In this document: positions 22,223 to 35,775 of the stretch, piece by piece
Layout: every line of letters begins with the position of its first letter
How positions within the stretch are numbered: position 1 is the stretch's first letter
Origin: Dactylorhiza incarnata
Lineage: Eukaryota; Streptophyta; Magnoliopsida; Asparagales; Orchidaceae
Reading direction: 5' to 3'
DNA: 64,000 nt
Assembly: GCA_033032865.1 (NCBI GenBank)
Contig: JAWHQI010000065.1
Location: 5,766,001 to 5,830,000 of the forward strand
Program-made: the position numbers and the translations under genes
Notes under the pieces: generated by a model
The model's input: only the letters and a program-made list of their open reading frames with translations
Databases searched by the model: none
Told to the model about the DNA's origin: nothing

Positions 22223-25072
22223 TTAAAGTGACATTTCTATGACACATAATTCTAACCTAAGCATATAAAAACGTGCATTAAGTAGAGGTTTGGTAAAAAT
22301 ATCGGCAAGTTGTGATTCAGTCCCTATAAAGCTAATTTTAAAATGTTCCATCTTAATATGATCTCTAATAAAATGATGTCGGACATCTATATGTTTCGAT
22401 CTAGAATTATATACGGGATTGTTTGTAAGATCTATAGCGCTCTTGTTGTCACACTTTAATTCCATGATATTTAGATAAACACCAAAGTCCTCTAACGTTT
22501 GAGTCATCCATTAGGATTATGCACAACAACTACCTAGTGCGATATATTCGGCCTCAGTGGTGGAGAGGGCAACAAAATTTTGTTTCCTACTCGACCATGA
22601 TTTGAGTGAAGGGCCTATAAAATGACACATGCCACTAGTTATTTTACGATCTAATGAACATCCCACATAGTACGAATCAGAAAAACTGTGTAAAATAAAA
22701 CCATTATTATGAGGATACCAAAACCCTAATCTAGATGTTCCGATTAGATATCTAAAATTACGTTTAACCACTTTTAAATGTGATTCTTTTGGGTTAGCTT
22801 TAAATCTAGCACATAAATAAACGGAAAACATAATATCGGGCCTAGATGCGCTTAAATATATCAATGAGCCTATCATTCCTCTATATAATGCTTGATCAAT
22901 TGAAATACCGACTTCATCTTTTCCTAACTTTAGTGATGCACTCATTGGTGTATTACCTTATTTTAGGTTTTCAAATCCAAATCTTTTGCGAATATCATAA
23001 ACATATTAAGTTTGATATATAAAAATACCATCTTGTCTTTGTGAGATTTAAAATCCTAGAAAATAAGTGAGTTCTCCTACCAAGCTCATTTCAAATTCAT
23101 TTTTCATCACTAAAATTACTTCATTACATAACTCTTCATTAGTGGCTCCAAAAACAATATCATCCACATAAATTTGCAATATAATCAAATCATTATTTAC
23201 ATGCTTAATGAAGAGTGTATTATCCACACTTCCTATTTTATAACCATGCTTTATTAAAAATAAAGTTAATCTATCATAGCAAGCACATGACGCTTGCTTT
23301 AATCCATAAAGCGCTTTTTCTAAATTATACACATGATTAGGAAATCTTTCACTCATAAAACCGGGTGGTTGTTCTACATAAACTTCTTCTTTTATAATCC
23401 CATTCAAAAATGCACTTTTAAGAACCATTTGAAATAATTTAAATATTTTAAAACTCGCAAAATGCAAGAAATATTCTAATTGATTCAAGACGAGCAATGG
23501 GTGAAAAAGTTTCATCAAAATCTACCCCTTCGATTTTTAAATACCCTTGTGCAACTAGTCTAGCTTTATTCCTTGTAATTCTAGAGTCACCATCTAGTTT
23601 ATTTTTAAAAATCCATTTGACACCTATAACCAGATGATTAGATTGCCTCTCTACTAAATTCCAAACCTTGTTACGTTCAAATTGATTTAATTTATCATTC
23701 ATAGCTAAAAACCAAAATTCATCATTTAAAGCGGTTGAAACATTTTTTGGTTCTATTTCGGATACAAAACAAAGGTTTGAAAAAGACTCATGTAAAGAAT
23801 AATGAGTTCTTACCCCTTTTAATGGTTCTCCTATGACAAGCTCCCTTAGATTATCCTTTGAAAATTATAGCACACTTGGAGGAGCATATTCCACTTATTC
23901 TTCTTCTTTCTCCTCTTCTTTTTCTCCAAGCGATTCAACATCCTCATGCTCCAAAGGGGAAAGCGGTTCGTCTTCGTTTCCTGTATGATTAGTTTCTACA
24001 CAAGGAACAAACTCATCAAATTTTACATGAATAGACTCTTCAACTATTTTAGTTCTTTTATTATAAATTCTATAAGCCTTACTAGTTGAAGAGTAACCAA
24101 TGAAAATTCCCTCATCACATTTTTCATTAAATTTTCCTAATTAATCTCTAGTATTTAAAATAAAACATTTGCAACCAAAAACATGAAAATAAGATACATT
24201 GGGTTTTCTTTTAAAATAAAGCTCATAAGGTGTTAATATCAAAATAGGTCGAAGCATGACACGATTAATAATATAACATGAAGTATTAACTGCTTCGGCC
24301 CAAAATGATTTAGACAACTCATATTCACAAAGCATATTGCGTGCTAGTTCTTGAAGGGTTCTATTTTTCCTCTCCACTACACCATTTTATTGAGGTGTGC
24401 ATGGAGTGGAAAACTCATGTTTAATTCCTAAATCATTGCAAATAGTAGAAAACATATCATTTTCAAATTCTCCTCCATGATCCGAGCTTATGCATTTAAT
24501 TTTTAAATCAAGTTCATTTTAAATGCGAATGCATAGTTTAGTAAATTCAAGAAATGCATCGGATTTGGAAGATAGAAATAAAGTCCAACAAAATCTAGAA
24601 TAATCATCAATTATTATAAAAGTACATTCCCTACCACCTAGGCTTGAAGTGCTAACCGGTCCAAATAAATCCATATGAATTAATTGAAGTAGTCTAGTAG
24701 TAGAAATTACATTTTTGATTTTAAAAGAATTTTTTGAAAACTTTCCTTTTTGGCAAGGCGTACAAAGAGAAGATAAATTTCCATTAAGCATAGGTAATCC
24801 CTTAATTAATTTATCTTTTGACAATTTCAAAATAAGCTTGATGCTAGAGTGACCGCATATGCCAAAGTTCTAATTCTTCATTTTTAGAAATAAAGCATTT
24901 TATAGAAGAATTTAAAAGATCATTAAAGGCAATCATATAAATATTATGCATCCTAGGTGCGGTGAGCATGACATCATTTGTTTTAGAAGTTATGATTTTG
25001 CAAAGATTTGTAGATGATTCAAATAAAACATTTAAACCTTTATCTCATAATTGACTAATTGATATTAAATTA
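22223..25072 (-). pseudogene. C1 copia pol: integrase, RT, RNase H
   Basis: Order on the minus strand: integrase zinc-binding end (CTPCQKG), core with MDLFGPVS, IIIDDYSRF and SSDHGGEF, an in-frame TAA at the NGVVERKN motif, and FELYFKRKP-type C-terminal part. RT follows: [38 protein letters not shown], active site IYVDDIVFGA. The usual QMDVKSAFLNG reads QMVLKSAFLNG, so the first RT catalytic Asp is gone. RNase H follows: STTEAEYIAL, then DNKSAIDL, HIDVRHHFIR, QLADIFTKP, with stops between. Gag, protease and primer site are absent: the sequence jumps to LTR-b at 25073. Confidence 0.88.
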
Positions 25073-25769
25073 TGTTGGATCTAATGGCTCCCTTAGAGGG
25101 GTGGGGGGATGAATAAGGGGTTTACAAATTTTTATCTAGACTAACAAATTTTATAGAAAGCTGGAACTTTTGGGTCCTGGTGCTAACGCTGGGCGTTAAG
25201 AGTTAACGTTGGGCATTAAATTTCCAAAAAACAATTTTCACAGAAATATACCAAAGTGATTTTACTTGCAAAATCTTAAATGAAATACACTTCAAGACAA
25301 TCAGAGATAATAAAAACGAATATTATATATTTCAAAAAGATGATTACAAACATAAAATTTCAAAATCGCATGAAATTATGGCAATAAAATAAAATTCACT
25401 TTTTTGTTCCTTCACCGGTCCTTCTCCCAAGGACCGGTTGGCTATAGTCTATCAATCCAAGATAAGGCCTCTAGCCACCCCCTAGATCTACCCTAGACCT
25501 AGTCACCACGCACAAGGAGGCGAATTTCCCCCTAAACCGAACCAGACCTAGTTGCCACACGTAAGGCGGCGCATTCACTACCGTACTTACATGAAAATAT
25601 GAAAAAATAAAGTTAAAATCAGAACAAAAGACTCCCTAAATTGAAGAGTGCTGAAGGAGATATTGAATACACACAATGACCATCGTCGGAGTTGAAGCGA
25701 GCATCCTTCTTCAAATTTGCCATTAGAAATCTCTTTCTCACTCCTGTTCCTCAATGGTGGTGTTGGGAG
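25073..25769 (-). mobile_element. family C LTR-b, left part
   Basis: Starts TGTTGGATCTAATGGCTCCC directly after truncated C1 internal sequence (AATTATG). It runs to the GGGAG target site (25765-25769) where D inserted. It continues at 33575. Confidence 0.85.
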
Positions 25770-26959
25770 TGTTGAAACATGGTCTTCCGCATCTCCTAGG
25801 TTTGAGAATACCAAGTCCTATGTGTATTTGATCTTGTGTGTTTAGGTGTGCAGGAAACAAAACCATATGACTTAACGATAACATATGAAGGTTGCCCCCA
25901 AGTTTGAAGCCAAAATTCCAACATGTCCACTAGCGCCGACGGTAGCACCTAGCGTAGGCGCTAGCTCTGATTAGAGCAATTTCAGGAGGTAGATATTGAA
26001 GGAGATAGAGCCAGGAAATAGCATCTAACGCAGGCGGTAGCATCTAGCGCAAGCGGTATCGGGTAGCGCAGGCGGTAGCACAAAGCATAAGAGGAAGGTG
26101 GCCGGTTTGCTTAAAATAATATATTCTCACGTGAAGAATATTTCCTAAACTGGGATTGCGCCGGCGGTAGCGATAGCTCCAAGGCTATAAAAAGTACCCC
26201 TTGGATCCGTCTTCATCATCCTCTTATGATCGTAAATTCCATAGCTTCGTGCCACATCATATAGAGGAAGTTTCGGAGAGAGACTCCCACAAATCCATGA
26301 AGGCTTAAGGATATCATTAAAGAAGATTTCAACATGCTTCATCGGTATGATGAAAGATCGCATCGACGACGATCATACTCAGCGAGTCTTCGTCTACTTA
26401 TCCAAGAGATCCATATAAGGAGTTCTTATATTGTTGTTATTTGTTTCACCTCTTTTAAATCGCGAAGTAAAATCGCCTCGTGTTGGCGACTAGGTCTGGG
26501 TAGGACTTGGAGCAGAAATTCGCCTTGTGTTAGCGACTAGGTCTCGGGTGTAGATCTAGGGGGTGCTCGAGGCCATATCCGGGGAAGGATTGGCTAGAGC
26601 GGCTTGAGGACATATCCGGGGAAGGATAGGCTAAAGCCACTGGTTCGTGGGGATATGAGTCGGGATAGAAAATAAAAAAGGATTTTTACTTATTCGCCTT
26701 TGATTTCTAGCGTCATAGAAATCTAGTTTTGTAATCAATTTTTATCAATAATAATCATGTCTCCTATTTTAATGAAATTGATTTACTCTTCATTTCTCTA
26801 AATTATTTATTTCTTACTCTTTCATTATAAAACAATATAGATCTTCATTCTAAATCACTATTTTAATCTCTCATTATTTAGAGTCATTCAAAATAACATA
26901 AAAGTTTTTAAAATCCTTATTCCCCCCCCCCCCCTCTAAGGGCGCCTACTGATCCAACA
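25770..26959 (+). mobile_element. 5' LTR of element D
   Basis: Starts TGTTGAAACATGGTC and ends GATCCAACA. It has repeated TAGCGC/GGCGGTAGC words (25930-26175), the TATA box at 26186-26194, and a 13-C run (26922-26934) at the conserved site where the 3' LTR has eight. Confidence 0.88.
26186..26194 (+). promoter_or_regulatory. TATA box, D 5' LTR
   Basis: TATAAAAAG on the plus strand, repeated in the 3' LTR at 32799-32807. Confidence 0.6.
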
Positions 26960-26961
26960 AG

Positions 26962-26977
26962 TGTTATCAGATCTAGG
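26962..26977 (+). other. primer binding site, element D
   Basis: TGTTATCAGATCTAGG, two bases after the LTR. It is a decayed form of the TGGTATCAGAGC initiator-Met site. Confidence 0.7.
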
Positions 26978-27009
26978 TTATTCCAAATCGACTTAATAAC
27001 CGGGAATAT

Positions 27010-28331
27010 ATGGCGTCTCATGATCTCGCTTCTATTAATGAAGTAAATTTTTATGAAGAAGAAAAGTCACTAGCACCACCTTTATTTAAAGAGACAAATT
27101 ATAGAGGATGAAAATTTTAATTAAAAAATTTATTAAAACTTTAGATATCGAAGCATGGAATTTAGCAATAGTAAGACCAGCAGATGAATCAAATAAAAAA
27201 GAACGTCATCTAAATGCAAAAGTCAAACACTATTTATTTTGTGGTCTATCAAATGAAGTTTTCAAATTAATATTTTATTTTTCTAGTGCATACAAATATG
27301 GAAATTTCTTGAAGAAATGTATGATCTTCCTCTCGCAGGTATGGAACATACACAGGAGGAGGACATACAAGTATCCACATTTATTCAAGATGATCTCTCT
27401 CATAGCAAAACCATGGAAATCATGGAAATTGACTTAGACAAAGAGAGCAATTCATCAAGAGAAGATGAAAATTCATCTATAAAGGAGGAAGGCCTAGAAG
27501 ATGAAAAAGAAACCTTGAGTTCAAATCTTGCCTCTTCCGATAGCACTATAAGCAAAACTCGTTCCTCACTTTTCATTACAAATTTGGTTTTCTCATTACA
27601 CATGCTTCAAAAAGCTAAATGAAAAATTAAAAAGTTAAAAGAGGCATACTCAAAATTACACGTGAAAAATAAATATTTAAATGCTAAAATTATTGATTTG
27701 CAAAATTCTGATCTAAATTCTTCTCATTGTTTTGATTGCAATAATATTAAAAAAAATTCAAGGAACTTGAAAAGGAACTTATTTTTGCAAAAGAACATAA
27801 TGAAAATTTTCTTTAGAAAATTCATCTTTGAGAAGTGATTGTGCTACATGCAAAAGTTATAAAATTGAAATCAAATAGATGGATGAAACATTTGAGGAAT
27901 TTAGAAATAATTATCAAACTCATATTGACTCTATTATTTCCACTCTTAAAAATAGCACAATAGCTTATAATAATGCTAAACATAATCTTAAGGTTAAGAA
28001 TGATGAATTAAAATAAAAAATCAACGTGCTTATGAATATTATAAATAAAAATTCACAACACACAAATTCACAATATCAAGCAATATTTAAAAGCAAGTTG
28101 AATATGAATATGAATATCTTAACTAAGTCTAATAATGGGAGTAAGAAACAAAAAATGTTTGAAAATCAAAATCCAAATCACTATTATTTACAAAATCATG
28201 TATCTCCCAAATTAAATTCAAAAATGCAAAAAATTCCTATGAATAATACTTTCGATAATCACAACGGAAATTTGATGCATAAGAATAAAAATAAACCAAG
28301 ATTTGAATGGAGACCCAAAATTAAAAAATGA
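27010..28331 (+). pseudogene. element D gag remains
   Basis: ATG at 27010 (MASHDLASINEVNFYEEE..) opens a copia-type gag start: LFKETNYRG, a stop, then FIKTLDIEAWNLAI, comparable to the gag start of family C. Later frames give an acidic Ser/Glu-rich stretch (27317-27622) and an Asn/Lys-rich end (28026-28331, KPRFEWRPKIKK). Many stops and frameshifts. No zinc knuckle found. Confidence 0.7.
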
Positions 28332-31300
28332 AACATTAACTCCACATGGAAGGGCCCATTCATCATTATTTCCCCATAAGCCAACACATTATATTTGGGT
28401 ACCCAAAGGAACCACCACACTTGGTCCCCTTTGGATACCTAAAACACTTATTCATTAGGTATCATCAAATGCATGAAGCAGAATCTTTTCAAAATAAGAT
28501 TCACAAATTTCTACTTCATGATGTGCTTTAATGTCTTTTCTATTTTTTTCTTTTTGTTTTCCTTTTAAGCCATAATGTCATGGTCATCTAATATAATATT
28601 TAAAATTTTACTTTGTCCCCTAAAGCCAAAATGAAATTTACAAATCAATGTAAATCAAAAGTTAAAGTCAGTTTTTCACTTATAAATGACCAATCTATTA
28701 CTATTAAAATCATTGTCTATATATCATATAGTATTCATATACATGGCACTATAAATTTGCTATAAGATATTTTAAATTAAATCAAGTTATTAGGCTATTA
28801 AGCTCTTTAGCCTTGATCAACAAAATTAGAGAAATAACATGATCTAAAAGAAAGTTCAAGATCTAAAAGAAAGTTCAAATTTCAATATATTTTTTTAAAA
28901 AAAAATTGTATTGTGTTCACTCCTTGATGTCAAACATGATCTAAACCATCACTATTGTTCACCTATCAAAAATCACATATATATATATATATTCAAAATT
29001 CATAATTAAAAAGAAAATCACTAAAATGTATTGAAAGAATTTACCATCATAATGAATATTGAATTCACATGCACCATCATGATCTATTGATGTCCTTTGC
29101 TAAAATTCTCTAAAATCATATATCATTAGTCATATCAAAAGTCTTCTAAAAACAACTATTGCTATCACATTTATATGAATTATATGATGATAATTGATAT
29201 TATAATTGTATACCATGGTTGGTGTATTATGTGTGTATTGTGATTTATTTCAAGTTTAGACATTAAAATCATCTTGATATCAATAAGAGAAAATCAAATA
29301 GAATATTCATTTCATTCTAGGTCTATAAATTGAAACACTATCATACTTTGGCATAACATTAATCTCAAAATTATCATACTAACATTGTTACATAAAGAAT
29401 ATTAGTATCTATGTTAGGTTTTATATGCTTACCAAGATATACAGTCTGGGTATTTTTATCTAGGGCATATCCATGTTATTCTTTGCATAAACTTCATCTC
29501 ATACTAATCATTTAAATCATGCTTATTTGGCTTATTCGAACTGATATCTTGTGAGTAAATTTCCTATCATTTTCAACTCACATTATATTGATAAATATAT
29601 GCCTTAGAAAAATCAAACTAAAGATATAAGAAAATATATATCATGCGTTGTCAAGTCATATAAGAAATCGCTAATGTTTCATGCAATTTGCACTATCTAG
29701 ACATCTCCTAAAAAATTTGAAATTTCTGCATAAAACTACTCTTGGGACACTTAATCAAGATCAATGATCAAAATTTCCAAAATCTTAAAAAATAGTGTAC
29801 TATTTGCCGCGCTAGCACTAGCGCCGACGCTAGCTCGAGTGTCCGATTTTCTATAATTTTAAAATCCTGAAAAATCTCCAAAAATATATTATTTTATATG
29901 TACTACTCTTTTTTGCATTTCTGCCAATAATTAATTTTTTGAAAAATTAAAATACAAAACTACAAAAGTCAAATTATAAAAAATATTTTTCTTACTTCCT
30001 TTCTTTGGTTATTTGTTTGATTTCTATTTCTATATGCAAAAATAAAATACAAAAATATAAAACAAAAAAAAGTATCAAAAATTATTTTTTGAACTTAACT
30101 TATCTATTTACATGTATCTTGTGAAAGGGAGATTTGAGCTATCATCCCATCACATCTCCTAGTACCGGGAAAACCCCTCATAGGGTTGACCTCGGGAAAT
30201 CCAGGATCAATTATAAAAGTTCAAACTTTACAACAAAAATTATTTTTCAAAATATCAAAAATACTATATGGGCTTTATTGTGAAAATCAAGCATGATTTA
30301 ATCTATCATTTAGAACTCCTACAATGTTGCAATATATCTTTTCAAACTACTTTGAACATTGTTTTATCATGCTTTGATATATCTAATCATATGTGCATCA
30401 ATTATATTATAAAAGTTGTGTAGAATCAAGCTTAGTATGCCTCTAAGTATGAGTAAATGTTTTATGATTGATAATGATATTTATTCACTCACTTATTTTG
30501 GCAAAGTCTAGATGTGCTTTTAATCTAAGAATGCTTGCTTATGTATTGTAATTGTACAACGAATTAAATTTGCACAACTATCTTACCTACACTACATTTA
30601 TTTGCACTCTTAAAAATTAAGAAAAGTGGTTGTCCTTTCAAATTACATTGGTTTGCAAAACAAGTGTATTCAGAGATCTTTGTACAAAACAAAAATCATG
30701 AAACAAATTGACAAAGATAAATCCACCAAGCACTACTTGAACCTCCAGATAAGTCTTAATAAGCGTTGTGAGGTTGAGCACCTTGGAAAGAATAGTAAAG
30801 TGTCTTGTGCAAACCTTCATTTTTTTTAAAAAACACTTATTCTTAAGGACACCGGATCACAAAAAAAAAATCAATATTGAAAAATTAAAGTATGTGATCC
30901 CCTAAGCAGTACTTTGCACCCTGATAAGTCTTAATGAGCATTATGTGTACAAAGCACCTTGGTAGTTGTACATTTTTTTGTGCAGTGAAGTGTGTGAAAG
31001 TAAATATTTTTTTGTTTTATTGTGCACTTTACTCTACATATGTCTTGTATTTTTGATAACTTTATTTGTTTACTCTATTCAAAATACACTTATGTGCACA
31101 TCATTATCTTCCATAACACTTCTTCTCATGAGCATTGTATCCTAATGCTAAAATTCTATACTCTCTTTATATATAAAATGCACTAGATAACCTAACATGC
31201 TTTATACAATTTTTGGTATGTTTTGAATTTGTGAATTAAAATAACATTGTAGTAATCTCTTTTTGATAACATTATTTCATGCTTGGTTACTTTATTATCA

Positions 31301-32356
31301 AACTGAAAGAATTTAAATAAAAATTATTTAAAAAAACAACTTCCTTTTTGGAATTTAACTTATATATGTTCTTATGAATCATCATTATTACAAAAAGATA
31401 TTTTTTGTATTTCTATAAGTCTTCCGCATCATCACCATATATTTTTTACCTTGCGCATCATGCTTATATCAAAGTCTTAAAACTCAAAATTCCTTTTTTC
31501 AACAAGTGGTAGATTTGTTTGGTAGAATTTATATTGGTTGTTCTAACACGAATATCATTTTTATACTAAAAACTCTGATTCATTAATGGATTTCAAAATA
31601 GCTATGTGAGTTTTTCAAAAATTCAAATAAAAATATAAACCCATAAGCTATGACCTTATCATTAGATTTAAATGCTTAATGTTTCCAATGATTATTATCC
31701 CATGATTACATATCTCACCATAGCGGGGGCATAGGGTTATAGACATTAGATTACCTAACCTCTAAGTCATGTCTTTTCCTTAACCGGGGAGGGTTCCAGT
31801 GGGGCCTTGCGAGGCACTGGGGAAAGAGTGTTAGGTTTAGTATTTTCTAGTATTTGCATATGGGACTAACACCCCAAACTACGACATGTATGCAGCTCCT
31901 CATGACCATCCGTCACTTAGAACGGGGCTAGGGTGTAGACATATTGTTTGGGTAGATTGGTTACTTGGAAATCATTACCTAATTATGCTTAAAACTCCTA
32001 ATCATTTCATTTCCTCTAAAAAGCTCGATCATGCCTTATCTTTTTTTTTATCAAAAATCCTCTTCTTAAGTCTCTTGCTTCCTTACCCACTTTTGCTAAT
32101 AACAAAAAGGGGGATAACTAACATGATAAATAATAATCGCTATCACATGGGAAAACTAACATGACAACTGATTAAGATGATAACTTACATATTAGGGGAG
32201 CATTCACAAAGGGGGAGCATGTATTTAGGGGGAGCAATTCTAAATACTAAAATCGACAATTATCCTAAATCATCTCTCTCTCACACTCACACAAGTAGGT
32301 TTCATCATGCTTATATATTAATGCTCTGATTTATCATTAATGGATTTGTTATTATC
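28332..32356 (+). other. AT-rich noncoding interior of element D
   Basis: About 4 kb with no pol motifs in any frame that I can recognise. It contains an inverted repeat at 29818-29833 (CTAGCG, four bases, CGCTAG) matching the LTR word. A bulge of GC near 31720-31960 has no gene signal. Confidence 0.6.
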
Positions 32357-32369
32357 AAAAGGGGGAGTT
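32357..32369 (+). other. polypurine tract, element D
   Basis: AAAAGGGGGAGTT directly before the 3' LTR, the expected plus-strand primer. Confidence 0.85.
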
Positions 32370-33569
32370 TGTTGGAACATGGTCTTCCACAGCTCCTAGG
32401 TTTGATAATAACAAATCCTATGTGTATTTGATCTTGTGTGTTTAAGTGTGCAGGAAATAAAGCCATATGACTCAAGGATAACATATGAAGGTTGCCCCCA
32501 AGTTTGAAGCCAGAATTCCAACATGTCCACTAGCGCCAGCGGTAGTACCTAGCGTCAGCGGTAGCACCTAGCGCAGGCGCTAGCTCTGATTAAAGCAATT
32601 TTAGGAGGCAGATATAGAAGGAGATAACGCCATGCAATAACATCTAATGTAGACGGTAGCATCTAGCGCAGGCGGTATCGGGTAGCGCAGGCGGTAGCAC
32701 AAAGCATAAGAGGAAGGCGGCCGACTTGCTTAGAATGAAAGATTCTCACACAGAGAATATTTCCTAAACCGGGATAGCGCAGGTGCTAGCTCCAAGGCTA
32801 TAAAAAGGACCCCTTGGATCCATCTTCTTCATCCTCTTATGATCCTAAATACTAGAGCTTCGCGCCACATCATATAGAGGAAGATTTGGAGAGAGACTCC
32901 CACAAATCCATGTAGGCTTAAGGATATCATTGGAGAAGATTTCAACATGCTTCATCGTTATGACGAAAGAATGCATCGACTACGATCATACTCTGCGGGT
33001 CTTCATCTACTTCTCCAAGAGATCCATATAGGGAGTATTTATATTATTGTTATTTGTTTCATCTCTTTTAAATCGTATAGTAAATTTGCCTCATGTTGGT
33101 GACTAGGTCTGGGTAGGACTTAGGGCAGAAACTCACCTCGTGTTGGCGACTAGGTCTAGGGTGTAGATCTAAGGGCTGCTCGAGGCCATATTCAGGGAAG
33201 GATTAGCTAGAGCGGCTTGAGGCCATATCCGGGGAAGGATATGATAAAGCCACCGGTTCCTAGGGATACGAGTCGGGATAGAAAACAAAAAGGGAATTTT
33301 ACTTATTCGCCTTTGATTTCTAGTGTCATAGAAATCTAGTTTTGTAATCAATTTTTATCAATAATAATCATGTCACATTTTGTAATGAAATTAATTTACT
33401 CTTCATTTCTATAAATTGTTTATTTCTTACTCTTTCATTATAAAACAATTTAGATCTTCATTCTAAATCACTATTTAAATCTCTCATTATTTCAAGTCAT
33501 TCAAAATAATATAAAAGTTATTAAAATGCTTATTCACCCCCCCCTTTAAGGGCGCCTACCGATCCAATA
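32370..33569 (+). mobile_element. 3' LTR of element D
   Basis: 1200 bp, starts TGTTGGAACATGGTC and ends GATCCAATA, so the terminal CA is mutated to TA. It carries TAGCGC words (32525-32700), with an inverted repeat at 32568-32583 (CTAGCGC, two bases, GCGCTAG). The TATA box is at 32799-32807. Confidence 0.88.
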
Positions 33570-33574
33570 GGGAG

Positions 33575-34062
33575 TACTCTCTGAATTCGGGGATGAAGAA
33601 CTCCCTCAGAAGTTTTGAAATGTGTAACATCTGACCAAAATGAAATCAACTCTTTAAATAGGCACAAGAGTTAACGCTTGGCGTTAAGAAGTTAACGCCA
33701 GCGTTAGTGATTATGTATAGCAACCGCTGAAATCATGCAACCTTCGAGAACGTGGCAGTACGTTTGTGGACTCAACGCGTGCATTAAGTGTCAACGCTGG
33801 CATTGTCACTTAGTAACCAACTATTTTGCATCTCGACGTCAAGATCCGTTGAGAAGTCATCCCTTTTCGATGAATGTTAATGTCAGGAATTAACTTCTAA
33901 CGCGGGGCGTTAGCTCACTTTTCAGAGAATCTTCATCAATCAGCATCCTGTTCATAGGGTTATTTAACTATAGTACATGCATACTATAAACACAAGCAAG
34001 ATCAAATGCATAGTGTGATTTGTTATTCTCAAACTAAAAGATGTGGAACACAAGCTCCAACA
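33575..34062 (-). mobile_element. family C LTR-b, right part
   Basis: Continues from 25769 after D and ends GCTCCAACA, followed by the polypurine tract of C2. LTR-b therefore is the 3' LTR of C2 on this side. Joined length is about 1185 bp. Confidence 0.85.
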
Positions 34063-35775
34063 ATCTCCCCCTTTTGATAATAACAAATCCACTAATAAAA
34101 TAAAACATAATTAGAGTAGTGTTTATAGTATATGTTAAGCGTGATAATCATGCATAATCCCCCTATGTGGATACTCCCCCCTACATGAATGCATTTTCTA
34201 ATGTTACTCCCCCTAAATAATAGATTTCTTTATTTCTTCAATTTATTCTCCCACTTTTGTTATAATCAAAAGGAGGTGGGATAAAGTAATAGCAATATAA
34301 AACAATATGCATTAAGTAGAGATAATATCAACTTTATTATAAATAATGAACACAGCGAAAGCAATTTGTAACATCTTGTAGAAATTATAAGTACAAAATA
34401 TAATAAGCATTTTAAATCAAATAATTAGATGTTTTGAATGTTAGAAACAAAAGTTGCAAGTTCATTTGTAATTTATAACAAAAAGTAGCAAGCAAGATTA
34501 TACAAATATCAAGTAAAGATATGTTTACAATGTAAATAAATTTGCATTTCAAGTATACATAAACATTGTAAAGATCATGCATTGCTATCTAGTGCATTTA
34601 CTCATGATTGTAAAGAATAGTATATATAAGCCTTAAGTCCAATTCTCATGAGTGGACGTATTATAAATGATAATGATGTGTTCAATAAAGGTGTTTCGTC
34701 AAAGTATACAAGTGTATAAATCAAACCACATGATTATATGCAATTTTAAAAACATAACTTGAATTGAACATAAATAACTTTACTTCCACAAATTTCAATG
34801 CACATAAAGATTTTCATTTTTAAGAGAAGTGGTCAAAATTTTGTTTGCACAAGACACTTTACAAAATTTTTTGATGGTGTTTTCCTTATCATATATTTTT
34901 TATTACTTGATTTTGATTTTTGTGACCAAGGACTCCAAATTCACTTGTTTTTGCAAACATATAAATTTATATTCTAAATACCACATTTCTCTAATCACAA
35001 GTGCATGAAGAACAAAAAATTCAATGTTGTGTAGGTAAAGTATTTATGATATTCAAAATAAGTTCTTATATTACACAATTATGCAATATAATTTAAAACA
35101 CATGTATATTAGCAAAAAGGTGTAATTGAGAAAATCATTATCAAAGATAAAAAACTTTACTCATACTTAGAGGCATGTAAAAACATTTCTACACATGTAA
35201 TCTACAACCAAATTCTTTGCGCATTTTAAGATATTATTCAAGGCATGATAAAAGCAAAACAAATGTTTTAAAGAAACTTGAAGGTTTAAATTAAACATTG
35301 TAATAATCTTTAAGCAATATATATAATCATCCTTGAAATAAACATTTAAGCAAATATTAATTTTTTGTTTTTAATTTTTGGAAGTAAATAACTACAAAAA
35401 ATAGAAAACAAACAAAGATTTAAAAACAAACTACTGAATAAAATAATACCAATAATTTTTCAATAAAACAAAAAAAGTTTGGAGCATAGAGGCTAACGCC
35501 AAGCGTTAGCTTCTTAATGCCGAGAAAGGACACTAAATTTTGACTTTTTGAAAAATCTTTTTCATGATTCATTTGTATTATAAAGAGACCTTCTTACAGT
35601 TGAAATTTCAGACATTATGGAGTTGATTTGAAGGCTCTTTTAGTATGTTTTTGGTGTTTTTTTTATATTTTTATTTATTTTGATTTTTTTGTAAGAAAAA
35701 TGCAAACAAATATAACAAAGATAATTTTGATAGCTTTTTATAAGGGTTAAAGTGGTATTTCTAAGACACCTAATT
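34063..35775 (-). mobile_element. C2 polypurine tract and 3' untranslated region
   Basis: The minus strand reads TTATCAAAAGGGGGAGAT up to LTR-b. The rest is AT-rich and noncoding, colinear with C1 3' UTR without solo LTR J. A family C palindrome (GCTAACGCCAAGCGTTAGC) lies near 35492-35510. Confidence 0.8.

Larger units (their letters stand above)
25770..33569 (+). mobile_element. gag-only copia element D, nested in LTR-b
   Basis: 7800 bp between two copies of GGGAG (25765-25769 and 33570-33574). It has two LTRs of 1190 and 1200 bp, a primer site, gag remains and a polypurine tract, but no recognisable protease, integrase, RT or RNase H. About 4 kb between gag and the 3' LTR is AT-rich and noncoding. 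It looks like a non-autonomous element that borrows pol from a relative; family C shares its polypurine tract and LTR ends (inference). Confidence 0.85.

Noticed and set aside
31886..32164. 92-codon frame in the interior of element D
   Set aside because: No recognisable motif, AT-rich context, and frames of this size are expected by chance over 4 kb.
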